Positions 26,021 to 33,951 of a stretch of 37,162 bases of DNA are shown here, one piece after another. Within the stretch, counting starts at the first letter, position 1. Every line of letters begins with the position of its first letter. The position numbers and the translations under genes were made by a program. The notes under the pieces were generated by a model that was not told the origin of the DNA, did no database searches, and was given only the letters and a program-made list of their open reading frames with translations. This stretch comes from Pseudomonadota bacterium (GTDB taxonomy: Bacteria; Pseudomonadota; Gammaproteobacteria; Steroidobacterales; Steroidobacteraceae): assembly GCA_021826035.1 (NCBI GenBank), contig JAKBBE010000019.1, positions 1-37,162 on the forward strand, in the 5' to 3' direction.

Positions 26021-27660
26021 CAGCCTAGCGCTTCCCCCATGGCCGCGGCCCCGCCGCGGTGTGCGTTCGGCCCGGGCTTAAGCAACAGGAGAATCGGCGA
26101 AATGATCAGCACGAACAGCATCAGGGCGCGAAACACGTCTGCGAAGGACATCATCAGCGCCTGACGCTGCATCATCGCGTAGATCTCCGCGGTGGCCATC
26201 TGCAGCGACGCGGCAGGCGACGCACCTCGGGTGACGAATGCGTGTGAAAGTGTCCGGACCGCGTGTTCATAAATTGGATTGAGCGGCTGCAAGGCACTCA
26301 CCATCCGCGCCTGGTGAAACTGCTGACGACGCGCGAACAGCGCCTGGACCATGCCGATGCCCACGCTGCCGCCGAGGTTGCGCGCGACATTGATGATCGC
26401 CGTTGCATTGCCGGTTCGCTGCGGCGGAACGCCGATGTAAGCGGCGCTCATCAGCGGCACGAACAGAAACGGAATGGCACCGGATTGCCAGGCGCGAGCG
26501 ATCGCAATCTGTGCAAACGTCTCGTTTACCGTGAAATGCGACATCATCCACAGCGATACGGCGATTACGGGAAAAGCAATTCCCATCAGCAGACGCGGCT
26601 GCACGCGCCCGCTGAGAATGCCGGCAAGCGGCATGGTGACGATGGTGATCATTCCGCCGAAGGTCAACACCAGACCCGCTTCGGTGGCTGTATAACCGAG
26701 CACCTGCTGCACGAGCTGCGGCACGAACTGCGTCGTTCCGAACAGAATCACCCCGATCACCATGACAATGAGCGAACCGGCGGCGAAATTGCGGTGCTTG
26801 AACAAACGCATGTCGAGCAACGGGCGGGGAGTCCACAGCTCCCAGATGACGAATCCGGCGATGCAGACAGCCGCGGTCAGGGCTGCAATGCGAATCAGTG
26901 AGCTGCCAAACCAGTCATCCTGGACTCCCCGGTCGGTCATGATCTCGAGGAATCCCAAACCGAGAGCGATCAGCACGGCACCCGGAAAATCGAAATGAAT
27001 CCCGCGCCGCCACCGCTCACGACGCTCTTTCACGAGCAGCGGCGGCTCATCGACGAAGGCACTCACCAGGGCAAGGGACAGCAGGCCGATCGGCACATTG
27101 ATCAGGAAGATCCAGTGCCAGGAAAATCGGTCGGTAATGACGCCCCCGAGCAGCGGTCCAAGCATCGGAGCCAGAATCACGGTGAAGCCGTAGACCGCCA
27201 TCGCTTTTCCCCTGGAAGCGGGCGGAAAGGAGTCGACCAGCATCGCCTGAGTGTTCGGCTGCAGACCACCACCGCCGAGACCTTGGGCTACACGCGAGAT
27301 GATCAGCATTGGCAGCGATGAGGCGATGCCGCAACACAATGAGGAGATCGTAAACAGCGCAACGCTGAACATGTAATAGCGTTTACGGCCGAAGACGTCG
27401 CTCAACCAGCTGCTCATGGGTATGACCACGGCATTGGCCACAAGATAGGTCGTCAGCACCCAGGTCGCTTGGTCGTAGCTGACAGCCAAAGAGCCGGCGA
27501 TGTGACGCAGCGACACGTTGGCGATCGCGGTATCGAGGACCTCCATGAAGGCGGAAATGGAGATAATGATGGCGATCAGCCATGGACTGTGCCGCCCGGC
27601 GGCGGAACGGGCGGGCGTCCAGATGTGGGCTGCCGCGTCCTCGTGAGCGGACGGCGCCAT
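26020..27660 (-). CDS. DHA2-family drug:H+ antiporter (EmrB/QacA-like)
   Basis: A 546-residue MFS transporter with 14 predicted helices. The first helix carries Phe-Met-Glu-Val-Leu-Asp-Thr-Ala-Ile-Ala-Asn-Val, the DHA2 signature. Motif A-like Ser-Asp-Val-Phe-Gly-Arg-Lys-Arg follows, and motif C (Leu-Ala-Pro-Met-Leu-Gly-Pro-x-Leu-Gly-Gly) is present. It would pair with the HlyD protein upstream to push substrates across both membranes, with an outer-membrane TolC-type channel encoded elsewhere. It is separated from the adaptor by one base and overlaps kynU by one base, so all four genes look like one operon. Confidence 0.93.
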   Translation of the reverse strand: MAPSAHEDAAAHIWTPARSAAGRHSPWLIAIIISISAFMEVLDTAIANVSLRHIAGSLAVSYDQATWVLTTYLVANAVVIPMSSWLSDVFGRKRYYMFSVALFTISSLCCGIASSLPMLIISRVAQGLGGGGLQPNTQAMLVDSFPPASRGKAMAVYGFTVILAPMLGPLLGGVITDRFSWHWIFLINVPIGLLSLALVSAFVDEPPLLVKERRERWRRGIHFDFPGAVLIALGLGFLEIMTDRGVQDDWFGSSLIRIAALTAAVCIAGFVIWELWTPRPLLDMRLFKHRNFAAGSLIVMVIGVILFGTTQFVPQLVQQVLGYTATEAGLVLTFGGMITIVTMPLAGILSGRVQPRLLMGIAFPVIAVSLWMMSHFTVNETFAQIAIARAWQSGAIPFLFVPLMSAAYIGVPPQRTGNATAIINVARNLGGSVGIGMVQALFARRQQFHQARMVSALQPLNPIYEHAVRTLSHAFVTRGASPAASLQMATAEIYAMMQRQALMMSFADVFRALMLFVLIISPILLLLKPGPNAHRGGAAAMGEALG

Positions 27661-27661
27661 C

Positions 27662-28807
27662 TCAGTTGACCCTGATGTCCGGCTCGACCGACATGCCCGG
27701 GCCGATCAGGCAGTGTGGCGGCAACGAATCGAAATCGATCCGTACGGGCACGCGCTGCACGATCTTGACGTAGTTGCCGGTAGCATTCTGCGGTGGCAGC
27801 AGATCGAATGCCTCGCCGGAGCCGCGTTGGATCGAAACGACGTGTCCGCGCACCTTGGCGTTTGGACAGGCATCGATGTTGATGCTCACGCGCTGGCCGG
27901 GGTGGATCAGATTCAGGTCGGTTTCTTTGAAATTAGCCGTAACCCACAGCTGCCGCGGGACGATCGCCATGAGTTCTTGGCCCGGTCCGACATAGTTACC
28001 GACCGCGACAGACTTCTTGGTGACGTGTCCGGCCTGCGCGGCGTGCACGGTCGTGTAGCTCAGGTCGAGTCGAGCCGATTTGACTTCGGCGCGGGCACTG
28101 GCCACGCGGGCGACTGCGCCAGCGAGTGCCGCGCGCGCAGCTACGATCTGGGCTCTGGCGCCGCTCACCCGCTGCAGGGCGGCAAGCGCTTCGGCGCTCG
28201 CGCTGCGCGCTGCGGTGCGCACCTGATCCATCTGGGTCCGGGCCACGGCCTTGGCGTTGCGCTGATGCAGGAATCGGTAGCGCTTGAGGTTGGCTCTGGC
28301 ATTGGCGGCCTGGGCCGCGGCGCTGACATAGGCGGCCCGCGCCTGCTGCACTGCGGCCTGCGCCACCACGATGTTCGCACGCGCCTGGGCAAGTCCGGTC
28401 TTGGCGAGCCGCTCAGCCGCAAGCGACTGCGCCAGCGCGAGTCGATAGGGCGTCGGGTCGATTTGCGCCACCACTTGACCGGCAACGACTCGCTCGTTGT
28501 CCGTCACGGGCACAGCGATCACCTGCCCGGCCACACGCGGGGCCACGGCGACCACGCGCGTATCGATGAACGCATCATCGGTGGTGAGAAAGTGGCTCTC
28601 GTACCACCAAGCCAAGATGCTCACCGCCACGATCGTGGCAAGCACCACGATGCCGGCGATCATGACGGCCGTGCGACGCCCCGGTTGCAGCGGCGCGGCG
28701 GCCTGTGCGGGAGTCCCCGGACTGCCTGCGTGCGCTGCGGACGCCGCCGGTGCTGGCGAGTTTTCGGGCCGTCCATCGCGGCCGGAGGAGGTGTTCGTCG
28801 GATCCAT
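27662..28807 (-). CDS. EmrA-like membrane fusion protein (HlyD family)
   Basis: A 381-residue adaptor with a proline/alanine-rich cytoplasmic N-terminus (1-43), one anchor helix (about 47-68), the EmrA-type Thr-Thr-Asp-Asp-Ala-Phe-Ile-Asp motif, and a lipoyl half with Val-Ala-Pro-Arg-Val-Ala-Gly. A long Ala/Gln/Arg-rich coiled-coil hairpin (about 125-245) is followed by the second lipoyl half and a barrel domain (Ala-Asn-Phe-Lys-Glu-Thr-Asp-Leu). The start at 28807 has no strong Shine-Dalgarno. It is the first gene of the four-gene minus-strand operon. Confidence 0.92.
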   Translation of the reverse strand: MDPTNTSSGRDGRPENSPAPAASAAHAGSPGTPAQAAAPLQPGRRTAVMIAGIVVLATIVAVSILAWWYESHFLTTDDAFIDTRVVAVAPRVAGQVIAVPVTDNERVVAGQVVAQIDPTPYRLALAQSLAAERLAKTGLAQARANIVVAQAAVQQARAAYVSAAAQAANARANLKRYRFLHQRNAKAVARTQMDQVRTAARSASAEALAALQRVSGARAQIVAARAALAGAVARVASARAEVKSARLDLSYTTVHAAQAGHVTKKSVAVGNYVGPGQELMAIVPRQLWVTANFKETDLNLIHPGQRVSINIDACPNAKVRGHVVSIQRGSGEAFDLLPPQNATGNYVKIVQRVPVRIDFDSLPPHCLIGPGMSVEPDIRVN

Positions 28808-28877
28808 GGCGAGGAATATATCTTACGTTCATTGCGGCCTGTTTGTCCCGCCGCGGCCCAAGGTTCGGCATTCTACG

Positions 28878-28892
28878 CTCTGCAATGCAGAG
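28878..28892. promoter_or_regulatory. Perfect dyad CTCTGCAATGCAGAG (candidate operator)
   Basis: Two 7-bp arms flank a single central A. The dyad lies in the divergent gap between the Emr/kynurenine operon and the membrane protein/winged-helix/UppS operon. It ends four bases before a TTGACG -35 element. A regulator bound here could act on both directions. The winged-helix protein encoded two genes downstream is the obvious candidate but this is inference. Confidence 0.5.
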
Positions 28893-28895
28893 TAC

Positions 28896-28924
28896 TTGAC
28901 GACTGCGAAGTTCTTCACTACATT
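28896..28924 (+). promoter_or_regulatory. Sigma70-type promoter of the membrane protein/winged-helix/uppS operon
   Basis: TTGACG (28896-28901) and TACATT (28919-28924) are separated by exactly 17 bp. Five of six and four of six bases match the consensus. Transcription would start near 28931, ahead of both possible start codons of the first gene. Confidence 0.55.
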
Positions 28925-28981
28925 AGTGCCTCCATCTGTTTCGGCCAGATCACTCCGATGCGATCGAATTCCCCGGTGGCC

Positions 28982-29572
28982 ATGGACAGCCACGCGCTCG
29001 GAACGCTGAACTACATCCGCGCCTCGATCGAAGCGGCCGGCGCTTTTGCCGTACCGGGTACGGCCGGAGTCGCCATGGGTCTGGTGGGGCTCGCCGCGGC
29101 GGGACTGGCGTCGTTGCCACGACTCGCCCCACACTGGCTGCCCATCTGGCTGCTCGCAAGCGTGCTCGGCGCGGGGCTCGGGATCGTGCTGATCGCGCGG
29201 CACAGCTCCGGTACGGGACTGCCCCTGTACCGTGGGCCGGCACGACGGTTCGTGCTGTGCCTAGCGCCGGCGCTACTGACCGGCGGGGTGCTGACGGCGG
29301 TGCTGCTGCACGCGGGCGAGGCCCGGCTGATTCCCGGCACTTGGCTGCTGCTCTACGGCAGCGCCGTCCTGTCGGCCACGCTGCTCACCGCGCCGGTGAT
29401 GATGCGCCTGGTCGGCTCCATGGGCGCGCTATTCGTTGTGCTCGGGATGATGGCCTACGTGCTCCCCCCGGGATGGCACAACGTGGTGCTCGGCGGCGGC
29501 TTTGGGCTGCTGCACCTGGTGTTCGGACTGCTGATCGGGCGTCTCGATGCGCGCGCGGAGGCTGTCGCGTGA
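28982..29572 (+). CDS. Integral membrane protein encoded with a winged-helix regulator
   Basis: A 196-residue protein with about six hydrophobic segments and only short loops. The N-terminal ~25 residues are soluble (Leu-Asn-Tyr-Ile-Arg-Ala-Ser-Ile-Glu). I recognise this type as a regular neighbour of PF13601-type winged-helix proteins in gammaproteobacteria; no function is known. The ATG at 28982 is preferred; an in-frame ATG at 28958 would add eight residues. The end overlaps the regulator start (GTGA). It could be a sensor, but no ligand domain is visible. Confidence 0.78.
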   Translation: MDSHALGTLNYIRASIEAAGAFAVPGTAGVAMGLVGLAAAGLASLPRLAPHWLPIWLLASVLGAGLGIVLIARHSSGTGLPLYRGPARRFVLCLAPALLTGGVLTAVLLHAGEARLIPGTWLLLYGSAVLSATLLTAPVMMRLVGSMGALFVVLGMMAYVLPPGWHNVVLGGGFGLLHLVFGLLIGRLDARAEAVA

Positions 29573-29949
29573 AGTCGAACACCCGTCGCAACGAAGCGCC
29601 ACTGAACGAACCGGTCCTGGAGAAGAGCGCACCACACGCAACCGCGAGCGCGGACGACACTAAATTCGACCGTCTCGTTTATGAGCGCGTCCGACTCGGA
29701 ATCATGAGCGCGCTGGCGGTGAATGAGCAGCTGACTTTCAATGAACTGAAGGCGCTGTTCGACGTCAGCGACGGAAATTTGAGCGCGCACGCGCGCAAGC
29801 TCGAAGAGGCTGGCTACATCGAGTGTGAGAAGTCGTTCGCGGGACGACGCCCGAAATCCGAGTATCGGCTCACGCCGGCGGGTCGCCATGCCCTGTACCG
29901 TTATCTCGATCACATCGAAGCGGTGATCAAGGCCACGAGACGCTCATGA
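29569..29949 (+). CDS. Winged-helix transcriptional regulator (HTH_34-like)
   Basis: A 126-residue protein starting at GTG 29569, with GGAGG at 29557-29561 seven bases upstream. After a disordered N-terminus (about 1-30) comes a single winged-helix domain: Leu-Val-Tyr-Glu-Arg-Val-Arg-Leu-Gly-Ile, then Leu-Thr-Phe-Asn-Glu-Leu-Lys-x-Leu-Phe, the recognition helix Asp-Gly-Asn-Leu-Ser-Ala-His-Ala-Arg-Lys-Leu-Glu, and a wing with Tyr-Arg-Leu-Thr-Pro-Ala-Gly. It resembles PF13601 regulators. It sits between the membrane protein (GTGA overlap) and the uppS-like gene (ATGA overlap). Confidence 0.88.
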   Translation: MKSNTRRNEAPLNEPVLEKSAPHATASADDTKFDRLVYERVRLGIMSALAVNEQLTFNELKALFDVSDGNLSAHARKLEEAGYIECEKSFAGRRPKSEYRLTPAGRHALYRYLDHIEAVIKATRRS

Positions 29950-30653
29950 GCGCTACGGGAAAATTTCACGTCGCCATCATCATGGACGGCAACGGCCGCT
30001 GGGCTCAGCGCCGGGGTCTGCCGCGCAGCGCCGGGCACGTGCAGGGCGCGAAAATGGTGCGCCGCGTCGTTGAGGCGAGCGCCCGTGCCGGCATCCGCAC
30101 CTTGACACTGTACGCATTCTCCTCGGACAACTGGGGCCGGCCCAGTCCCGAGGTGGAATCGCTGCTGCGGCTGCTGCAGTGCTATCTTGCGAGCGAAACG
30201 CGCCGCTGCCTGCGCAACTCCGTACGCATCAATGTCATCGGTCGCCGCGATCGGCTGCCATCGGGGCTGGTGCGCGCGATCGAGACCAGCGAGCAGCTGA
30301 CCGCGCACTGCACGCGGATGCGGCTGCGTATCGCAGTCGACTATTCGTCCAAGCACAGCATTCTGGAGGCCGTGCGCCGGGCCGCGACCGGCACCCTGAA
30401 CACCGAGACGTTCGAGGCGCTACTCGCCGAGGTGGATCATTCCGCAGGGGACGCCGGCGCGGTTGATCTGCTGATCCGCACCGGCGGCGATCAGCGTCTA
30501 TCTGACTTCCTGCTCTGGGACTGCGCGTACGCGGAACTCTATTTCACCGACGTGCTGTGGCCGGAGTTCGGCGAAGCCGGTCTGCACGCGGCACTCGAGG
30601 ACTTCGGTGGCCGCCAACGTCGCTTCGGCAAGGTCCTGGCCGAATCAGCGTGA
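29946..30653 (+). CDS. Cis-prenyltransferase (UppS family polyprenyl diphosphate synthase)
   Basis: A 235-residue enzyme that elongates an allylic diphosphate with isopentenyl diphosphate. The catalytic block His-Val-Ala-Ile-Ile-Met-Asp14-Gly-Asn-Gly-Arg-Trp-Ala is intact, as are Gly-His-x-x-Gly, Leu-Thr-Leu-Tyr-Ala-Phe-Ser-Ser-Asp-Asn-Trp and the C-terminal Phe-Leu-Leu-Trp-Asp-x-Ala-Tyr-Ala-Glu. The usual Arg-Thr-Ser-Gly-Glu-Gln-Arg reads Arg-Thr-Gly-Gly-Asp-Gln-Arg. The gene is not in the normal frr-uppS-cdsA-dxr context, so it is probably a second copy with a special product rather than the housekeeping uppS. Confidence 0.9.
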   Translation: MSATGKFHVAIIMDGNGRWAQRRGLPRSAGHVQGAKMVRRVVEASARAGIRTLTLYAFSSDNWGRPSPEVESLLRLLQCYLASETRRCLRNSVRINVIGRRDRLPSGLVRAIETSEQLTAHCTRMRLRIAVDYSSKHSILEAVRRAATGTLNTETFEALLAEVDHSAGDAGAVDLLIRTGGDQRLSDFLLWDCAYAELYFTDVLWPEFGEAGLHAALEDFGGRQRRFGKVLAESA

Positions 30654-30660
30654 GCGAAAC

Positions 30661-31266
30661 CTAGACTGCAGCGAACTGGCGGGCCGCGGCGGACCACTCC
30701 GGGGCATTCGCGAGTGCCTCGGGCACGTCCTCGGCACGAGAAACGATCTGCCACATTGCCAGATGCCGTTCGTCCATGAAGCGCTCCCGCACTGCAGCTT
30801 CGAGCAGAATGCGGAGCGGTTCGAAGTAATTCCGCGTATTCACGAGCACGATAGGACCCAAAAAAAGGCCCAGGCGCTTCAGCGTCAATGCCTCAAGCAG
30901 TTCCTCAAAAGTGCCGCTGCCGCCCGGCAACGCAATCGCCGCATGCGCACCGGAGAGCATCAGATGCTTGCGGGTTCGCATGTCCTCGACCAGCTTCAGC
31001 TCGCTCAGCCCCCGGTGTCCCCATTCGAGATCAGCCATGAACTGGGGCAGAATGCCCACGACTCGCCCACCGCGTCCGAGCGCGCCATCGGCGAGCGCGC
31101 CCATCGATCCGCGGGCGCCGCCTCCGTACACGATGGCAATGCCCTGCTCGGCTAGCACCTCGCCGAGGCGGGAGGCCGCGCGACGATATTCAGCATCGGC
31201 ACTGCTGCTGGACGCACAGTAGACGCACACGGTGCGCGCGAATGAATGCTCGGCGGTGACGCTCAT
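30661..31266 (-). CDS. LOG-family protein (cytokinin-type nucleoside 5'-monophosphate phosphoribohydrolase fold)
   Basis: A 201-residue Rossmann-like protein. It has Val-Cys-Val-Tyr-Cys-Ala-Ser-Ser near the start, Tyr-Gly-Gly-Gly-Ala-Arg-Gly-Ser-Met-Gly, and the hallmark Leu-Pro-Gly-Gly-Ser-Gly-Thr-Phe-Glu-Glu. Many members were misnamed lysine decarboxylases; LOG enzymes release adenine-type bases from nucleotides. The start at 31266 is chosen because family homology begins there; the open frame extends to 31518 but that part is low-complexity and overlaps the tRNA. Confidence 0.9.
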   Translation of the reverse strand: MSVTAEHSFARTVCVYCASSSSADAEYRRAASRLGEVLAEQGIAIVYGGGARGSMGALADGALGRGGRVVGILPQFMADLEWGHRGLSELKLVEDMRTRKHLMLSGAHAAIALPGGSGTFEELLEALTLKRLGLFLGPIVLVNTRNYFEPLRILLEAAVRERFMDERHLAMWQIVSRAEDVPEALANAPEWSAAARQFAAV

Positions 31267-31439
31267 GGGCGCCACCCAGGCAAAACACGATGAATGCGGG
31301 CCATAGGCGGACCCTAGCAGAATGGAAGCCACTAATGCGCACCGCTCCGCTTCCCCGGCGCGTACGCACTTCACCCCGCCCGCACCCCAGAAGGCGCAGC
31401 CTGCTCGCAGGGCACCGAGCGACCCTTCCCCGATGGCGA

Positions 31440-31469
31440 TTGCCAGAAAGCCCCGCGATTCCGTAAGAT
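31440..31469 (+). promoter_or_regulatory. Promoter of the tRNA-Gly gene
   Basis: TTGCCA (31440-31445) and TAAGAT (31464-31469) are 18 bp apart. A GC-rich stretch follows directly before the tRNA, as in stable-RNA promoters under stringent control. The spacing to the tRNA 5' end (12 bases) is short but plausible. Confidence 0.55.
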
Positions 31470-31481
31470 TACGACCCCCGC

Positions 31482-31555
31482 GCGGGTGTAGTTCAATGGT
31501 AGAACTGCAGCTTCCCAAGCTGCTAACGTGGGTTCGATTCCCATCACCCGCTCCA
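31482..31555 (+). tRNA. tRNA-Gly (anticodon CCC), CCA encoded
   Basis: The 74-base sequence folds as a normal tRNA: a 7-bp acceptor (GCGGGTG with CACCCGC), D-arm GTTC/GAAC, anticodon stem GCAGC/GCTGC with loop TTCCCAA, and T-arm GTGGG/CCCAT with loop TTCGATT. It ends in TCCA. It is very close to E. coli glyU. Its 3' 27 bases are repeated at 36225-36251, which marks it as an integration site. Confidence 0.95.
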
Positions 31556-31627
31556 TTCCCAGGCGATGCACGGCAAGCTGCGGCAACAGCAGCAGCGGTA
31601 AATTTCTGATGGCTGGGGAAATTCCAT
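31529..31627 (+). repeat. Left copy of a 99-bp direct repeat (attL-like, includes the tRNA 3' end)
   Basis: These 99 bases match 36225-36323 at every position except one (G at 31577, C at 36273). The repeat starts in the T-arm of tRNA-Gly and runs 72 bases past its CCA. Beyond it, similarity continues to about 31829 but is clearly lower. This is the usual footprint of site-specific integration at a tRNA 3' end. Confidence 0.85.
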
Positions 31628-32059
31628 AATCAAAGCCCGATCGGGCTGGCCCGTGTCGTTGCCGCCGATTGCCGGGCATTGCCCCATTATTCGCACCCAC
31701 CGTCGCACTTGACTCAAGCCGCATATTCCAAGTGCGAATCAGAGGCTGCGCGAGCACCACTGAACTCGTCGCAAAACAACGTGGCGCAACCGACGTCGGG
31801 AGCGGATTTACACTATCGACCAGGGGCGGAAGTTCACCTCTTCATTTTGCCTGCCGCAGGGCGGTCACTGGCTAGATGTTGTAGACACTTTGCCTGGCCA
31901 GGGAGATGTCTGTCTAGGTAATGTCTGGAGGCGAAGGGACGGCGCGGCCTGGTCCTATGACACGGAAATCCGTGGCGACCGGCACCGCTCTTTTCCCAAT
32001 GGATCACGCCTGCGTACGACGTTCGCTCCACCAGCATTTTGCGGCCCCACGGCATCGAA
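31556..32059 (+). other. Element-end region without a recognised gene
   Basis: Right after the tRNA lies an att-flank region with a 14-bp palindrome at 31634-31647 (AGCCCGATCGGGCT). An inverted pair CGCACTTG (31704-31711) and CAAGTGCG (31729-31736) follows. An open plus-strand frame runs from 31764 to 32210 but has no ATG near its start; it looks coding-like in parts (a Gln-Gly-Arg-Lys-Phe-Thr segment) but I do not recognise it. No integrase gene is seen. Confidence 0.4.
31634..31647. repeat. 14-bp palindrome in the left flank
   Basis: AGCCCGATCGGGCT is fully self-complementary. The other copy of the flank has AGCCCGTTCGGGCT at 36330-36343, at the identical offset. Keeping the stem in a diverged flank suggests function, such as a recombinase site or tRNA transcript terminator; there is no T-run. 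Confidence 0.5.
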
Positions 32060-32269
32060 TCAATTCTGTCGGCTTCTCTTCTCGTCGCCGACGGGGCGTC
32101 CTGCCAGGGTGATACGCGCCTCAAACGTCCGCAGCACTGCCTTGGCGCGATTTCGGGGCAACGCCGCTCGAAGCGACCTCAGAATTTCCTCCGCAGATTC
32201 ACTGGAGTAGCCCGGATCCAGATCATAATTAACGAGCACCTGCAAATGAACTGATGCGCGTTTCTCCAT
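32060..32269 (-). CDS. Small hypothetical protein
   Basis: A 69-residue frame preceded by AGGGAG six bases before its ATG. The middle has an Asp-Leu-Asp-Pro-Gly-Tyr turn and a helical stretch (Glu-Ser-Ala-Glu-Glu-Ile-Leu-Arg-Ser-Leu). I do not recognise it. The good ribosome-binding site and codon usage similar to the window support it being real, but it is short and lies in decaying accessory DNA. Confidence 0.4.
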   Translation of the reverse strand: MEKRASVHLQVLVNYDLDPGYSSESAEEILRSLRAALPRNRAKAVLRTFEARITLAGRPVGDEKRSRQN

Positions 32270-32365
32270 GACGTCTCCCTGTGAAAGCTCTGCACAACCA
32301 CTTGATTCATGCCTCCACGGCCATGATCACTTCATGCAGGATTCGGCCGGGGAATGGCATCTCAC

Positions 32366-33951
32366 TCAGAGCGGGCGACTATCCTCTCGGAGATGCGTGA
32401 TTCCGGCGCCCACGACGATTCCATAGGCATCCAGCGCTATATCGACATCCGCTGTGCCGTGTTGAAGGTGGACGACGTACCGATCCCAGCCCAATGAGTT
32501 CACGCCCAGGAAGTCGACCGAACGCAGTGCGCCCAGCGGCGTCAACTTCGCCTGCAAATGGTGCAGCAACGCTCGGGTCCCTGCCGCGAGCTGGGGGCTC
32601 AATTCCGAGTAATCCGGTTTACCTGACTGGATACTGCGAATGAGATGACGCAGTGCCGACGCGCTTCCAAGCGTTGCGGTCTGCGCATGCACGCGCTCAG
32701 CGACCAATTTCTTGACGGCATCGACTCCGCCGCCACCAATGCGGGGCGCTTCGGTTACAGCGCCATTCTGCTGAAATACGAGCCCGTTGACCTGCCCGGC
32801 GGAATTCACTGCGAACCGGACGTACGCATCGTAGCGTCCGAAGCGATACCGGTGCGAGGACAGCCTGGTCAATTTCTGCGGTGGCGTCCCCGAAGAAAGT
32901 GCGAACAGCTGACCCTTTTGCAGTTCGATGCGCATCACACTGATCGAGGACATTCTGTAGCTACCGACGTAGCGCTGGACACTCGCTGGCACAACGTTTA
33001 CCCCCATGCCTGCTCTTGCGAGCGGTATGGCCGGCGCGTGATCAGGAAACACGTCGCAACGACGCCGACCGCCAATACTGCAAGTGCAGCACTGCTCGCT
33101 CTCCAACCGCGCACTTTGGGTGTACTCATGATATGGAGCCTCCGCTCAATGGAAGAGATCGACCGGGGTGCAGCAGACAGTCCAACGAGACACGCGGACC
33201 GTCGCAGGCTCACGGCAACCAGAGCTTTCGCATAACGCCGCACGTCGGGACTGCCGCGCAACACACGACTATCGCAGTCCACTTCGATCGCGAGACGCAG
33301 GCGGCGCACCTGCCACCATAGGATGGCGTTCCACGGCATCAGGGTTGCCAATCCCAGCCCGAAAGTCAGCAGTAGGTTATCGCGCGCTTCAATGTGTCTC
33401 CGTTCATGCGCAATAACCAGTTCGAGTTCGCCGGGAGCCGCTGCGAGCAGCCATTCGGGGATGACGATTTGCGGATGCAGGAGTCCAACTGTCGCCGGCC
33501 CTGTATCCCTTGCCACCAGGATCGCGGTGTGGCCGATGGATGACTTCTTCCAGTGACGACGTCGTCTGTCGCCATACCACAGTCCCCCAAGCAGCGTCAC
33601 CGTGACCGCAAACGAACTTATCAGCCAAGCGACTTCCAGAGCAGAGTCGAATCGTTGCGACACAGAACCGGCAAGGGTGAGGGCCGGTGAAGCGACGGGC
33701 GCCAAGCGTGCATCGGCTCGATAGTTGCCTGCTACGGCTTTTTACTGCGACGCGCTCGTCGTGACGACCATTGCGGGTCGCTTCAGCATCGATGATAGAG
33801 CGAGCGGTAAAGTTAACGAGACCGCTAGTGCCGCGGCCCACGTCCATCGCGTCTCGAAGCCGTAGGAGCGCCCGATGCGCTCCACAGCCAACGCAGAGCC
33901 GCTGATGATCGCCAATATCATCACGAGGTAGGCGGGCCAAATCAGCATCAC
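32366..33951 (-). pseudogene. Disrupted BlaR1/MecR1-like M56 metallopeptidase with C-terminal extension
   Basis: Read on the minus strand from 33951, the first 69 codons encode two membrane helices and stop at an in-frame TAA (33742-33744). The same frame then continues to 32998 with a third helix, the zinc site His-Glu-Arg-Arg-His (33394-33408), a Val-Asp-Cys-Asp-Ser-Arg-Val-Leu segment and a fourth helix. At the run of five G (33001-33005) the frame is lost; the following frame continues to 32366 with a Val-Pro-Ala-Ser-Val-Gln-Arg-Tyr-Val-Gly-Ser-Tyr domain, a sequence often found attached to M56 proteins. Repairing both lesions would give a normal protein of about 528 residues. The gene overlaps blaI (ATGA), the usual sensor-repressor pair. 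A sequencing error at the G-run is possible, less so for the stop. Confidence 0.8.

Noticed and set aside
27713..28957. A long plus-strand upstream extension of the membrane-protein frame across the emrA gene
   Set aside because: The extension runs opposite the EmrA coding region. The promoter at 28896-28924 and the membrane helices place the start at 28958 or 28982.
31371..31760. A minus-strand frame across the tRNA-Gly gene containing Met-Gly-Ile-Glu-Pro-Thr
   Set aside because: This is the well-known spurious translation of a tRNA antisense strand, not a protein gene.
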